From NCBI RefSeq assembly GCF_008710035.1, contig NZ_VYKI01000022.1:1-55504 (forward strand): DNA of 55,504 nt, written 5' to 3'. This stretch comes from Stenotrophomonas cyclobalanopsidis (GTDB taxonomy: Bacteria; Pseudomonadota; Gammaproteobacteria; Xanthomonadales; Xanthomonadaceae). The translations under genes and the position numbers were made by a program. This document shows positions 45,816 through 55,271 of this stretch, one piece after another. Below the pieces are notes generated by a model that saw only the letters and a list, made by a program, of their open reading frames with translations, did no database searches and was not told where the DNA came from. Position 1 is the first letter of the stretch. The number at the start of each line of letters is the position of its first letter.

Positions 45816-48368
45816 ATGTGCAAGCGCCCCCTTCCTTCTGTTCGTCCGCCGTGCCGGGACCCCCACCTTCAGGGCCTGGCCATTGCCATCGCCGTGGTGA
45901 TGGCGATGGCCAGCCATGCCCGTGCCAGTGAACAAGCGCCGCTGCAGTTCAGTGACGGTTTCCTGATCGGCGGCAAGGCCATCGACATGCAGCGCTATGC
46001 ACAGGGCAACCCGATGGAGCCGGGTGTGTATCCGCTGGACGTGCTGGTCAACGGCCAGTTCCATGCACGGCGCGACATCACCTTCGTGCCCGCACCTGCG
46101 CCGCTGGGGGCGACGCCATGCCTGCCCGCCGGCCTGGTACGCCAATTGCCGCTGAAGGCGGCTTACCTGGCCGAACTGGACCCGGACGACGACGAGAGCT
46201 GCGTTGCACTGGCCACGCTGATCGACGGTGCCACGGTGGAGTTCGATGCCGGCAACCTGCAGCTGCTGGTCAACGTGCCGCAGGCGGCGCAGGCGGCGCA
46301 GGCGCGCGATGCCCGCGGCTACGTGGCGCCGGCACAGCGCGACCATGGCGTCACGGCAGCGTTCTTCGATTACAGCGCCAACCACAGCCGCAGCCACGGC
46401 CAGCAGAACACCTATCTCGGCCTCAACACCGGGGTGAACCTGGGCGCATGGCGGCTGCGCCATCGCTCGTCCTTCAGCCAGGGAAGCCATGGGTCCCGCC
46501 ACGACGTGATCAGCAGCACCCTGCAGCGCGATCTGCCGGGATGGAACGCGCAACTGCTGCTGGGCCAGGGCAGCACCGGTGGCGAGCTATTCGAGTCGTT
46601 GTCCTTCACCGGGGCACGCGTGGCCAGCGATGAGCGCATGCTGCCCGACTCGCTGCGCGGCTTTGCGCCGGTGGTACAGGGCATTGCCGAGACCAACGCG
46701 GTGGTCACCATCCGGCAGAACGGGCACGTCATCCACGAGGTGAGCGTTGCGCCCGGTCCGTTCTCGATCGAAGACCTGTACCCCACCAGTTTCGGTGGCG
46801 ATCTGCAGGTGACCGTCACCGAGGCTGACGGCCGCCAGCAGCAGTTCAACGTCAGCTTCTCGGCCGTGCCGCAGGCACTGCGGCCGGGTGCCAGCCGCTT
46901 CAGCGCCACCGCCGGCCAACTGCGTGATACGCGCGGCGAGCGCGAAGCACTGCGCTTTGCCGAAGGCACCTACGCACGCGGCATCAGCAACCACTTCACC
47001 GCGCTGGGTGGGGTGCAGATCGCCGAGGGCTTCCAGTCCGTGCTGCTGGGTGGTGCCATCAATACGCCGCTCGGCGCGTTTGGTGCCGACATCACCCATG
47101 CGCGTGCGCGTTTGGCCCATGGCGAGCAGATGGCTGGCAACAGCGTCCGGCTGAACTACCAGCGCTACATTGCCGCCACGGGCACCAACTTCGGCCTGGC
47201 CGCATTGCGTTACAGCACCCGTGGCTACCTGGGCCTGAACGATTTCGCCCAGGTCTACAACGATGATTGGGGGTTTGCCGGCCGCGCGCGGCAGCGCTTC
47301 CAGGTCAACTTCTCCCAGCGCCTGGGCGAGCGCAGCACGCTGTCGCTCAGCGGCGGGCACGTGCGCTACTGGGACAGCACGCAGCAGCAGAACGATCTGC
47401 AGCTGCGCTTCCAGACCCAGATCGGCCGGGCCAATGTGGGCCTGTCGGCCATGCGCCTGCGCGTGGGTGAGGGCCGACAGGACACCCGTTACGCGGCCAC
47501 CCTCAGCATCCCGCTGGGCACGGCACCGCGCGCGCCGCGCCTGAGTTCGCAGCTGGCCCATTCGGCGCGCGGCGGGCAGGCGCAGCTGGGCCTGAACGGC
47601 AGCCTGGGCGCAGACCAGCAACTGAACTACAGCCTGTCTGCCAGCCAGGCCAGCGAGGGGCCGGGCAGCAGCAGCGCTTACGCGTCCTACCGCAGTGGCC
47701 ATGGCACGGTCACCGCCGGCCTCAGCCGCGCCGGCGATTACAGTGCCGTCAACGCCAGTGCCGCCGGCAGCGTGGTGCTGCATCGTGGCGGCATCAACGT
47801 CGGTGCGCCGCTGGGGGACGGCTTTGCGCTGGTGCAGGCCGAGGGCGCGCAAGGTGCCCGCATCGGCTATGGCAATGAGGTGCGCATCGCTCGCAACGGC
47901 TATGCCCTGCTGCCGCACGTCAGCCCGTACCGCTGGAACCAGATCGAGCTGGATCCTTCCGGCCTGTCGATGGACGTGGAGCTGCTGCAGACCTCGCAGC
48001 GGGTGGCGCCCACGGCCGGCAGCATCGTGCGCGTCGCTTTCACTGCGACGCGCGAGCGCACCTTGTTCATCGATACCACCGATGCGCTGGGCCAGCCGCT
48101 GCCGTTTGCCGCGCGCGTCGAGGACGAGAGTGGCCGCAGCTACGGTGCGGTGGGGCAGGGCGGTGTCATCCAGCTGCGCGGCGCGCCCGAACAGGGCCAG
48201 TTGATTGTCGATCCGGACGGCCCGCACCGCTGCCGCCTGGACTACAGCACCCCTGACGCAGCCGATGCCTACGGCCTGTCGTGGAGCCAAGCGGTATGCA
48301 CGCCGCTGCCCGCTCCCAGCCCGGGGCTGCAGGCTGCGCTGGAGGCTGCCGAGCGGACCTCGTTCTGA
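45816..48368 (+). CDS. Fimbrial outer membrane usher
   Basis: An 850-residue FimD/PapC-type usher. A signal peptide (core LAIAIAVVMAMASHARA) is followed by the N-terminal chaperone-binding domain (EQAPLQFSDGFLIGG...), the 24-strand beta-barrel with the plug region, and C-terminal domains carrying the LRGAPEQGQLIVDP and RCRLDYSTPDA segments. It secretes and polymerises pilins. The ATG at 45816 has GAGG upstream and gives a proper signal peptide; the frame is open to 45657 but is not plausible. It starts the rightward arm. Confidence 0.94.
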   Translation: MCKRPLPSVRPPCRDPHLQGLAIAIAVVMAMASHARASEQAPLQFSDGFLIGGKAIDMQRYAQGNPMEPGVYPLDVLVNGQFHARRDITFVPAPAPLGATPCLPAGLVRQLPLKAAYLAELDPDDDESCVALATLIDGATVEFDAGNLQLLVNVPQAAQAAQARDARGYVAPAQRDHGVTAAFFDYSANHSRSHGQQNTYLGLNTGVNLGAWRLRHRSSFSQGSHGSRHDVISSTLQRDLPGWNAQLLLGQGSTGGELFESLSFTGARVASDERMLPDSLRGFAPVVQGIAETNAVVTIRQNGHVIHEVSVAPGPFSIEDLYPTSFGGDLQVTVTEADGRQQQFNVSFSAVPQALRPGASRFSATAGQLRDTRGEREALRFAEGTYARGISNHFTALGGVQIAEGFQSVLLGGAINTPLGAFGADITHARARLAHGEQMAGNSVRLNYQRYIAATGTNFGLAALRYSTRGYLGLNDFAQVYNDDWGFAGRARQRFQVNFSQRLGERSTLSLSGGHVRYWDSTQQQNDLQLRFQTQIGRANVGLSAMRLRVGEGRQDTRYAATLSIPLGTAPRAPRLSSQLAHSARGGQAQLGLNGSLGADQQLNYSLSASQASEGPGSSSAYASYRSGHGTVTAGLSRAGDYSAVNASAAGSVVLHRGGINVGAPLGDGFALVQAEGAQGARIGYGNEVRIARNGYALLPHVSPYRWNQIELDPSGLSMDVELLQTSQRVAPTAGSIVRVAFTATRERTLFIDTTDALGQPLPFAARVEDESGRSYGAVGQGGVIQLRGAPEQGQLIVDPDGPHRCRLDYSTPDAADAYGLSWSQAVCTPLPAPSPGLQAALEAAERTSF

Positions 48369-48402
48369 TCCCTTTCTTTCTTACCTGCAAGGAGTTCCAA
48401 CC

Positions 48403-48912
48403 ATGAACCTGTTCAACCGCATCACCCTCTACACCGCCCTGCTGGCTGCCGCACCGCTGGCCCTGGCCGATACGGCCACGCTCACCATCAGCGGCAAGGT
48501 GCTGCCGGGCACCTGCACGCTCACCGCCGCCCCCATCGCCCTGGATGCGGTGAAGGCCAGTGATCTGACCCCGGGTGCGGACAGCCAGATCAAGACCGGC
48601 GCGCTGCAGTTCAGTGGCTGCGTGGGCGTCAGCAAGGCGGTGCTGTCGTTTGCCGGCACCGCCGCCGATGGTGATGCCACCCGCTGGAAGAACACGGCGG
48701 CCAGCGATGCCGCCGGGGGCGTGTCGATCTCGCTGCTGTCCGGCACCACCGGCAGCAACTACCTGAAGGACGGCGACACCGGCATCGACGTGCCGGTTAC
48801 CGGTGCCACGGCGCGCTACGACCTGCGTGCGGCGTACTTCCTGCCCACTGGCGAAACGCCGAGCGCAGGTGATGTGTCCACCGAGATCGTGGTCACTGCT
48901 GACTACGAATAA
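48403..48912 (+). CDS. Fimbrial pilin subunit (rightward arm)
   Basis: A 169-residue pilin: signal peptide ending APLALA, then TATLTISGKVLPGTCTLTAAP with the first Cys of the pilin disulfide and FSGCVGVSKA with the second. The C-terminus STEIVVTADYE is a donor-strand-complementable edge with a penultimate Tyr. It lies 34 bp after the usher with AAGGAG before its ATG; a minor or major subunit, cannot be told. Confidence 0.9.
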   Translation: MNLFNRITLYTALLAAAPLALADTATLTISGKVLPGTCTLTAAPIALDAVKASDLTPGADSQIKTGALQFSGCVGVSKAVLSFAGTAADGDATRWKNTAASDAAGGVSISLLSGTTGSNYLKDGDTGIDVPVTGATARYDLRAAYFLPTGETPSAGDVSTEIVVTADYE

Positions 48913-48948
48913 GCCCTTTCAGGTTCGAACCTGACCCAGGAGATGGAT

Positions 48949-49944
48949 ATGAGCATCAAAACCTCATCTGAGAGGCCCTTCACCCGGCCCCGCGCCCGCA
49001 GGCTTCTGGCTGCTTCACTGTTTGGCCTTCTGTTCTGCGCCGGCAATGCCATTGCCTGTGTCGAGTACGGCATGAACCGTGACCTGCTGCTGGACAAAAT
49101 CTATGCCACATACCCGGATGCAGGCGAAGTGCAGTTTGACAAGAAGCTTGCCGCGCGGTCCTTCAGGGATTGCCCTGGGAAGCGGGATGTGCCGGTCTTC
49201 ATGACCCTGGAGATGCCTGGCCTTACCTATCAAGGCGAAGTGACCTACAAAGGACAGGCCTATCCTGCGTATGCAGCGGCACCCGATGGGCCACTGGTGA
49301 TGTTCTATCATCAAGTCGCTCATTCTGAGGACGGTCCGCTGCGTGTGGGCGTGGAGATGCCCGGGCTGTTCGAAATGAGCGGGGGGGGAGCCGTTGAGGC
49401 TGCAATCCAGTACTGGGTAGTGGTCTTTTCCCGCGGCGGTCGCATGAGGACGCCACCGGTCATGACCGGCACGATCACCTTGCGCGCGCCATCGGAGCCC
49501 TCCCTTGACCATCAATCGATGGTGCGGCTGGATCTGCAGTTCCCCGCCACCACCTGCCCCCTGCAGGACAAAGCCGAATCGCTGGCCGATGTGCAGACCG
49601 CAGAACTATCCGTGCCTGGCAGCACTGCCAAGGAAAAGCTGGTGGCCATCCGCATGGACTGCGGCGTGGACCCGCCGCGCGCACGGATGACGCTCAGTGA
49701 TGCCGGCGATGCGGGCAACATCGGGAGCCAGTTGACGCCTACGGCCGATTCCGATGCCGAAGGCGTGCGCGTGCAGCTGCTGCGCAATGGCGCAGAAGTG
49801 CAGTTTGGCCAGACCTGGGATTTCGATCCGGGCGTAGGCGGCGTGCATGACCACCAGTTCACCGCGCGCTACATCCGCACTGACGAGCCGCTGGTGCCCG
49901 GCGTGATCAAGGGCGAAGCCGTACTCAATGTGGATTACTGGTGA
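48949..49944 (+). CDS. Two-domain FimH-like tip adhesin, first paralogue
   Basis: A 331-residue secreted protein. The signal peptide (core LLAASLFGLLFCAGNAIA) is followed by an adhesin-like N-terminal domain (about residues 28-180) that has no match I recognise. A C-terminal pilin domain follows with the Cys pair (TTCPLQDK and RMDCGVD), TARYIRTDEPLVPGVIKGEA and the final LNVDYW. That layout is that of a FimH-type tip protein. The ATG at 48949 is preferred because AGGAG lies 6 nt before it; 48943 is an alternative. Confidence 0.85.
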   Translation: MSIKTSSERPFTRPRARRLLAASLFGLLFCAGNAIACVEYGMNRDLLLDKIYATYPDAGEVQFDKKLAARSFRDCPGKRDVPVFMTLEMPGLTYQGEVTYKGQAYPAYAAAPDGPLVMFYHQVAHSEDGPLRVGVEMPGLFEMSGGGAVEAAIQYWVVVFSRGGRMRTPPVMTGTITLRAPSEPSLDHQSMVRLDLQFPATTCPLQDKAESLADVQTAELSVPGSTAKEKLVAIRMDCGVDPPRARMTLSDAGDAGNIGSQLTPTADSDAEGVRVQLLRNGAEVQFGQTWDFDPGVGGVHDHQFTARYIRTDEPLVPGVIKGEAVLNVDYW

Positions 49945-49967
49945 GTGGTTTTCCGAGGATTCTGACA

Positions 49968-50954
49968 ATGCATTCCCGCTCTCGCCATTCTTCGTCACTG
50001 TTCGTTGGGCCGCTGGCCTGCGCACGCGTGCAGGTCCTGGCGCTGTCGCTGGCGCTGCCTGGCCTGGCACACGCCTGCTCCGCCACGATCACGTGGCCCA
50101 TCGTGGAGGATCGGCAGAAGCCGGGCTACCGTGAAGAGATCCATATGCTGGTGGATGCTGGCACCAATGTCAGTTACAGCGGGTGTCCGGTGGGTGCCAA
50201 CCTGGAGATGACCGTCAACATCCAGGGGCCCGGCCTGCGTTGGGTCATGGATCTGCCTGAGGTACCGGTCTGGCCCGTAGACGGCGGGATGCCGTTGTAC
50301 GAATCCGGGCCCGACTCACCGCTGATCGGCTTCGCAACAACCTATGACGGCCCCAGAACGGCGTTGAGGCTTGGGTCGAACACACTGATCTACCCTGTCC
50401 GCAACAGCAGCGACAGTTTCATCATCAATGCGTTCATGTTCAGTCGCGGCCAGAAAATGCGCGACACGCAGACGTTGGCTTCGCTGGATATCACCGCCAG
50501 TGCTCACCCCGGCTTTGACGTGAAAGTGCCGGTGGACATCACGATTGCGTTTCCGCCGACAACCTGCAGCATGCGGGATGTGGCTGAAGTCCTGCAGGAC
50601 GTCACGGCTGCAGAGCTGGGGCGGCCGGGTGACAGCGCACGGGAAAAGCCCTTGGCATTGCGGATGGAGTGCGGCGCCGCACAGCCACGGGCAGATATGG
50701 TGCTGCGCGATGCAGGCGATGCGTCCAACAGTGGCAGCATTCTGTCCGCAACGGCCGACTCGACAGCACGCGGCGTACGCATGCAGCTGTTGAGCGCTGG
50801 CGTGGAAGTACAGTTCGGCAAGGCCTGGTTCTTCAACCCCGGCACGGGAGGCAACCATGATTTCCCGTTCACCGCACGCTACATCCGCACCGACGAGCCG
50901 CTTGTACCCGGCCTGATCAAGGGCGAAGCCGTACTCAGCGTGGACTATTGGTAA
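49968..50954 (+). CDS. Two-domain FimH-like tip adhesin, second paralogue
   Basis: A 328-residue secreted protein with a signal peptide ending LPGLAHA and a different adhesin domain (ACSATITWPIVEDRQKPGY...). Its C-terminal pilin domain is strikingly like that of the first paralogue (FTARYIRTDEPLVPGLIKGEA, then LSVDYW). The pilin domain thus seems conserved while the lectin-like domain has diverged. ATG at 49968 has GAGGA 7 nt upstream; the GTG at 49941, overlapping the first gene, is less likely. Confidence 0.85.
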   Translation: MHSRSRHSSSLFVGPLACARVQVLALSLALPGLAHACSATITWPIVEDRQKPGYREEIHMLVDAGTNVSYSGCPVGANLEMTVNIQGPGLRWVMDLPEVPVWPVDGGMPLYESGPDSPLIGFATTYDGPRTALRLGSNTLIYPVRNSSDSFIINAFMFSRGQKMRDTQTLASLDITASAHPGFDVKVPVDITIAFPPTTCSMRDVAEVLQDVTAAELGRPGDSAREKPLALRMECGAAQPRADMVLRDAGDASNSGSILSATADSTARGVRMQLLSAGVEVQFGKAWFFNPGTGGNHDFPFTARYIRTDEPLVPGLIKGEAVLSVDYW

Positions 50955-51114
50955 TCCCACGCCGGCGTGCCTCGATGTCGCATCACGGCTGTTCCACGGA
51001 GGCTGAACAACGCTGGCCCTGCTGCGCTGCTCCATTCCGCGGTGCAATCCCTTCGATGGCGTAGCTCCCAAGCGACACTCGACCTTGCACAGCCCCGATT
51101 CAGGAGGTTCCCTC

Positions 51115-51767
51115 ATGCAATCCCGGCACACCCGCTACTCCCCGCTTACGCTGGTCCTGGCCAGCGCACTCACTATTGGTATCTCCAGTCCAGTCCACGC
51201 GCAGCAGGTCATCGCTGACGGCGATCAACAAACCCCGGCGGCCGGCAACTACAGCGTCTCAAGTTTTGGGAACCATGCTTTCCACGCACTGAACGGTGGC
51301 AGCATCGTGCCATTGGGGCGGTCAACGTAAGTGCATCCGGCGATAGTGCATCGGCCGCGCGTGCGGAGACTGCCGGCAGCCTCATCGAGCTGAACGGTTC
51401 GACCCTGACTACCTCCGGTTTTGGCGTCATGACGGCCTTGGCGACCACCGGCGGCGAACTGCGCCTGACCGCAACCGAGGTGATCAACAACGGCACGGGC
51501 ATGGGCGTTGTGGCGCAGGTGGGCAGCCCGGCCAACCTGCAGGATGTGGACATCCGCACGCAGCGCCATCATCAGCGAAGGGTCCAGTGCGGTCGGCATC
51601 GATGTGCGGGCCGGCACGGTGGATCTGGACAGTGTGGAGGTGACCTCAGTGGCGGTGCGTCGGTGAAGTTTGCCGGCGGGGTAGGGCTGTGGGGCGGGTT
51701 GGCGCTGCAGCGTGCCTCGGGCTATCACCAGACCAGCGCACAGATGGGCGTCAGCTACAGCTGGTAA
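51115..51767 (+). pseudogene. Decayed type Va autotransporter copy
   Basis: The copy starts with AGGAGG 7 nt before ATG 51115, a signal peptide and AQQVIADGDQQTPAAGNY, matching the intact gene at 52138. A one-base loss in the G run (51315-51318) shifts the frame to a stop at 51328. Sequence continues in another frame to about 51560. Two internal deletions then remove about 335 bp (near 52586-52920 of the intact copy) and about 1,975 bp (near 53001-54976). The last 92 bp encode the final barrel strands, ending SYSW. Junctions lie near 51562 and 51645. Confidence 0.88.
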
Positions 51768-51782
51768 GCCGATGCGTTGGGT

Positions 51783-51902
51783 GGGGTCAGAGCCCTTTGC
51801 TGCGCAAAGGGAACCGACCCCATTCCCACAGCGCGGCGGTAGCGCCGGGCCACGCCCGACAACATTTCGCGGCCCCCCTGTAGAGCCGAGCCCACGCTCG
51901 GC
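51783..51902. repeat. Hairpin set after the decayed autotransporter
   Basis: GGGGTCAG...CCGACCCC hairpin (51783-51821), GGTAGCGCCGGGCCACGCCCGAC (51838-51860) and GTAGAGCCGAGCCCACGCTCGGC (51880-51902). The same three elements in the same order follow the intact autotransporter copy. Confidence 0.85.
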
Positions 51903-51904
51903 TG

Positions 51905-52080
51905 CTCTTCGCGCCAGCAGCAGGCCCTCGCGTACGTCATCGCCCACGTTCTGCACCTCCTCTCCATCCACGCGCAGGCGCTCACTGGCGTGCAGCATTT
52001 CCAACGGCACGGTCAGGCCCGCCGCCGCGCGGTCGATGCGGGCCAACGCCGTTGCGGAGGTCGATTTGCAACGATTTCCA
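51905..52080 (-). other. Possible coding remnant of unknown origin
   Basis: The minus strand has an open stretch with coding-like content (ARIDRAAAGLTVPLEMLHAS, RLRVDGEEVQNVGDDVREG), lacking a start and ending in repeats. I do not recognise the family. It could be a chance open frame in high-G+C DNA. Confidence 0.25.
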
Positions 52081-52137
52081 TGGTGGCCGGGTAGCCCCCT
52101 CTCCACTATGCCGGTCTTTACAACCGGAGGCCCCACC

Positions 52138-55098
52138 ATGGGAACCCGTCAGATGCAGCACTCGGCCCTTGCAGTGGCGCTGGCCACGGTGCTCGCAACA
52201 GCCGCTCCCACAGGCGTGTTTGCACAGCAGATCATTGCCGATGGGGATGATCAGACCCCGGCAGCGGGCGACTACAGCGCTTCAGGCGTGGGCAACCCTG
52301 CTTTCCACGCGCTCAACGGTGGCAGCATCGTGCCACTGGGGGCAGTCAATGTGAGTGCCACTGGCGACAGCACGTCGGCCGCCCGTGCCGAGGGTGCCGG
52401 CAGCCGCATCGAGCTGACAGGCTCGACCATGACCACGTCAGGTTTTGGCGCCATGACGGCCCTGGCGACGACGGGCGGTGAGCTGCGTCTGACGGCGACC
52501 GACGTGATCAACAAGGGCACCGGCATGGGCGTCGTGGCGCATACCGGAAGCCGGGCCACGCTGCAGGACGTGAACATCCGCATGCAGGGCGTTTCGTCAG
52601 TCGGCCTCGCCGGAGGCGGTGACATCAGCATGACCGGTGGCTCGATCTCGGCCATGGGCCTGGGCAGTCGTGCAGTGTCGGCCACCGGCGCGAACATGGC
52701 CCTGGCTGGCGTTGCGATTGAAGGCGCGTCGGGTATCTGGCTGGCCGATGGCAACCAGTTCGATATCTCAGGAAGCACCGTCAAGGCCAGCGAGATTGCG
52801 TTGGACGTCAATGGCCGCCGCAATGCGGTGACTGTGGCGGACTCCCGCTTCCACAGTACCGGCGACGGTATCGCAACCGTCAACATGGTCGCCGATTCAA
52901 CGCTGGCAATGGCCCGCAGTACCGTCATCAGCGAGGGTGATCGCGCGGTCGGCATCGACGTGCGCAGCGGTGCGGTGGAGATGGACAGCGTGCAGGTGAC
53001 CACGTCCGGCGCAAACAGCCACGGCCTGTATGCCGACTTCACCTCCTTTGGCGACAGACCGGTCATCGACGCGCGCGGCGGCCAGGTGCGCACCTCCGGT
53101 GTGGGCGCCGCCGGTGCCATCGCGCGCAAAGGGGGCAGCATCCACCTGCGCGACAGCAGCGTTTTGACCACCGGCAGCAAGTCGCACGGCGTAGTGTCCG
53201 GCGGCACCGGCGAAATGTCCCTGAGCAACACCCACGTGCGCACCGAAGGCGAGGGCGCCTGGGCGGCGGTGATCAACGACAGGGGCCTCATGCGCATCGA
53301 CGGCGGCTCGCTGGTGAGTGCACAGCACGGCGGCATCTGGGTGCGCAGCAGCCGCGATGCTGGCCTGACCCTGGGCAACGGTGCGGTGGTCTCTGGCGGC
53401 AACGGCATCGGCCTGGCACTGGATGCCGCAGTTGCTGGGCGCTTCGATGTCGCGCTGCAGGGCGGCTCGCAGCTGCACGGCGATATCGTCATTACGCCCG
53501 AGGATGAGGATGCCGGCCTGGTGCCGCAGTCGGAGGTGCATATGCGCCTGGCCGATGGATCGCTGTGGCAGGGCAGGTCGCAGCTGCTGCAGTCGCTGGC
53601 ACTGGAGGGCGCCAGCCAGTGGACGCTGACCGGCGATGCCACAGTGGGCGAACTGCAGGTGCGCGACAGTGGCGTCGCGCTGTCCGATGGCAGTGGGCGC
53701 TTCAACACGCTTACCGTGGATGGCAACCTGCACAGTGAAGGCGCCACGTTCCTGTTCCAGGGGGCATTGGGGGGCGATGGCTCGCCCATCGACCGCCTGC
53801 ACGTGCGTGGCGATACCTCCGGTGATGCACGGGTTTCGGTGAAGAACATCGGGGGTGCCGGTGCGCAGACCGTCAATGGCATTGAAGTGATCCGCGTGGA
53901 CGGCCTGTCGGATGGCCGCTTCGACCTGGCCGGGCGTGCCGTTGGCGGTCAGTACGAGTACTTCCTGCACAAAGGCGGGGTGGCCGGTGGCGCAGGCAAC
54001 TGGTACCTGCGCTCGCAGCTGTTGCCGCCGGACCCGTGCGATGTGGACCCCACGCTGCCCGAGTGCGGTGCAGTGGTTGATCCGCCCATCGACCCGCCCA
54101 TCGACCCGCCGATCGACCCGCCGATCGACCCGCCGATCGACCCGCCTGTGGTTCCGCCCGTGGATCCGATCCCGGACCCGGTGCTGCGCCCAGAGGGCGG
54201 CACTTATCTGGCCAACCTGAGCGCGGCGCAGGACATGTTTGCGTTGGGCTATCACCAGCGCCAGGCGGGCCAGAACGGCGGCCGTGGCTGGGCGCGCGTG
54301 GATGGTGGCCGCAATGGATTCGACGCGGTCAGCCGCCAGCTGGATGTGCGCGGCCACCACCAGGCGCTCAGCGTGGGCGCGGATCTGCTGCGCAGCGAAG
54401 GTGGCAGCGCATTCGGCGTGATGCTGTCCAGCGGCACCGCCAGCAGTACGTCCACCAATGTGCTGACCGGCTATTACGCCCGTGGCCGGGTGAAAGGTGA
54501 AGCACTGGGCCTGTATGGCACCTGGCGCGCGGCGAGTGCTGATCCTTATGCCGGCCTGTACGTGGATGGGTCGCTGCAGCGCGCGCAGTTCCGCAACCGG
54601 GTGGAAGGTGTGGCGCTTACCCCCGAACGCTATGACAGCAAGGCGTGGCAGGGCGCATTGGAAGCGGGCTACGCGTTGCGCGTAGGCGGTGCTGAGCAGG
54701 GCGGCCTGTTCTTGGAGCCGCAGCTGCAGGTCGGCTACAACCGCTGGGAGCGCCTGCGTCACACCGAGGATAACGGCACGGTGGTCACCGCCGGCGATGC
54801 GTCGGGCGTGTCTGGCCGCGCCGGTGTGCGCCTGTCCGGCGTGACCCGCTGGAGCAATGGGGCGGCCCAGGTGCAGCCGTACCTTGCCGTGCACTGGCTG
54901 CACCAGCGCGCTGCCTCCAGCGTGCTGATGGATGACGAGCGGGTGGATGCGCGCATCCCGCGCAGCCGTGGCGAGTTCAGTGGCGGTGCGTCGGTGAAGT
55001 TTGCGGGCGGGGCAGGGGTGTGGGGCGGCCTGACGCTGCAGCGCGCCTCGGGCTACCACCAGACCAGCGCACAGATGGGCGTCAGCTACAGCTGGTAA
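52138..55098 (+). CDS. Type Va autotransporter, intact copy
   Basis: A 986-residue protein. A signal peptide (cleaved around residue 29, TGVFA/QQ) is followed by a long passenger of alternating Gly/Ser/Thr/Val repeats with beta-helix periodicity (residues about 30-640). A Pro/Asp linker comes next (five DPPI units from residue 648), then a beta-barrel (about 690-986) ending in the aromatic residue SYSW. GGAGG lies 7 nt before the ATG at 52138. The passenger is probably an adhesin or surface structure; no protease or lipase motif is seen. Confidence 0.9.
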   Translation: MGTRQMQHSALAVALATVLATAAPTGVFAQQIIADGDDQTPAAGDYSASGVGNPAFHALNGGSIVPLGAVNVSATGDSTSAARAEGAGSRIELTGSTMTTSGFGAMTALATTGGELRLTATDVINKGTGMGVVAHTGSRATLQDVNIRMQGVSSVGLAGGGDISMTGGSISAMGLGSRAVSATGANMALAGVAIEGASGIWLADGNQFDISGSTVKASEIALDVNGRRNAVTVADSRFHSTGDGIATVNMVADSTLAMARSTVISEGDRAVGIDVRSGAVEMDSVQVTTSGANSHGLYADFTSFGDRPVIDARGGQVRTSGVGAAGAIARKGGSIHLRDSSVLTTGSKSHGVVSGGTGEMSLSNTHVRTEGEGAWAAVINDRGLMRIDGGSLVSAQHGGIWVRSSRDAGLTLGNGAVVSGGNGIGLALDAAVAGRFDVALQGGSQLHGDIVITPEDEDAGLVPQSEVHMRLADGSLWQGRSQLLQSLALEGASQWTLTGDATVGELQVRDSGVALSDGSGRFNTLTVDGNLHSEGATFLFQGALGGDGSPIDRLHVRGDTSGDARVSVKNIGGAGAQTVNGIEVIRVDGLSDGRFDLAGRAVGGQYEYFLHKGGVAGGAGNWYLRSQLLPPDPCDVDPTLPECGAVVDPPIDPPIDPPIDPPIDPPIDPPVVPPVDPIPDPVLRPEGGTYLANLSAAQDMFALGYHQRQAGQNGGRGWARVDGGRNGFDAVSRQLDVRGHHQALSVGADLLRSEGGSAFGVMLSSGTASSTSTNVLTGYYARGRVKGEALGLYGTWRAASADPYAGLYVDGSLQRAQFRNRVEGVALTPERYDSKAWQGALEAGYALRVGGAEQGGLFLEPQLQVGYNRWERLRHTEDNGTVVTAGDASGVSGRAGVRLSGVTRWSNGAAQVQPYLAVHWLHQRAASSVLMDDERVDARIPRSRGEFSGGASVKFAGGAGVWGGLTLQRASGYHQTSAQMGVSYSW

Positions 55099-55114
55099 GC
55101 CCGCTCACCGGTCT

Positions 55115-55271
55115 GGGTCAGATCCCTTTGCTGCGCAAAGGGCGCTGACTCCCTTCCCACCGGTAGCGCCGGGCCATGCCCGGCGGCCTTTCGCGGCCCC
55201 CTCTGTAGAGCCGAGCCCACGCTCGGCTGCTCTTCGCGCCGGGGTCAGATCCCTTCGCGGCCCCCCTGTAG
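55115..55271. repeat. Hairpin set after the intact autotransporter, last REP truncated by IS110
   Basis: GGGTCAG...TGACTCCC hairpin (55115-55153), GGTAGCGCCGGGCCATGCCCGGCGG (55162-55186), GTAGAGCCGAGCCCACGCTCGGC (55205-55227), a GGGGTCAGATCCCTTCGCGG fragment (55241-55260) and a GTAG (55268-55271) where the REP is broken off by the insertion sequence. In the first copy the equivalent GTAG continues as GTAGAGCCGAG. Confidence 0.8.
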
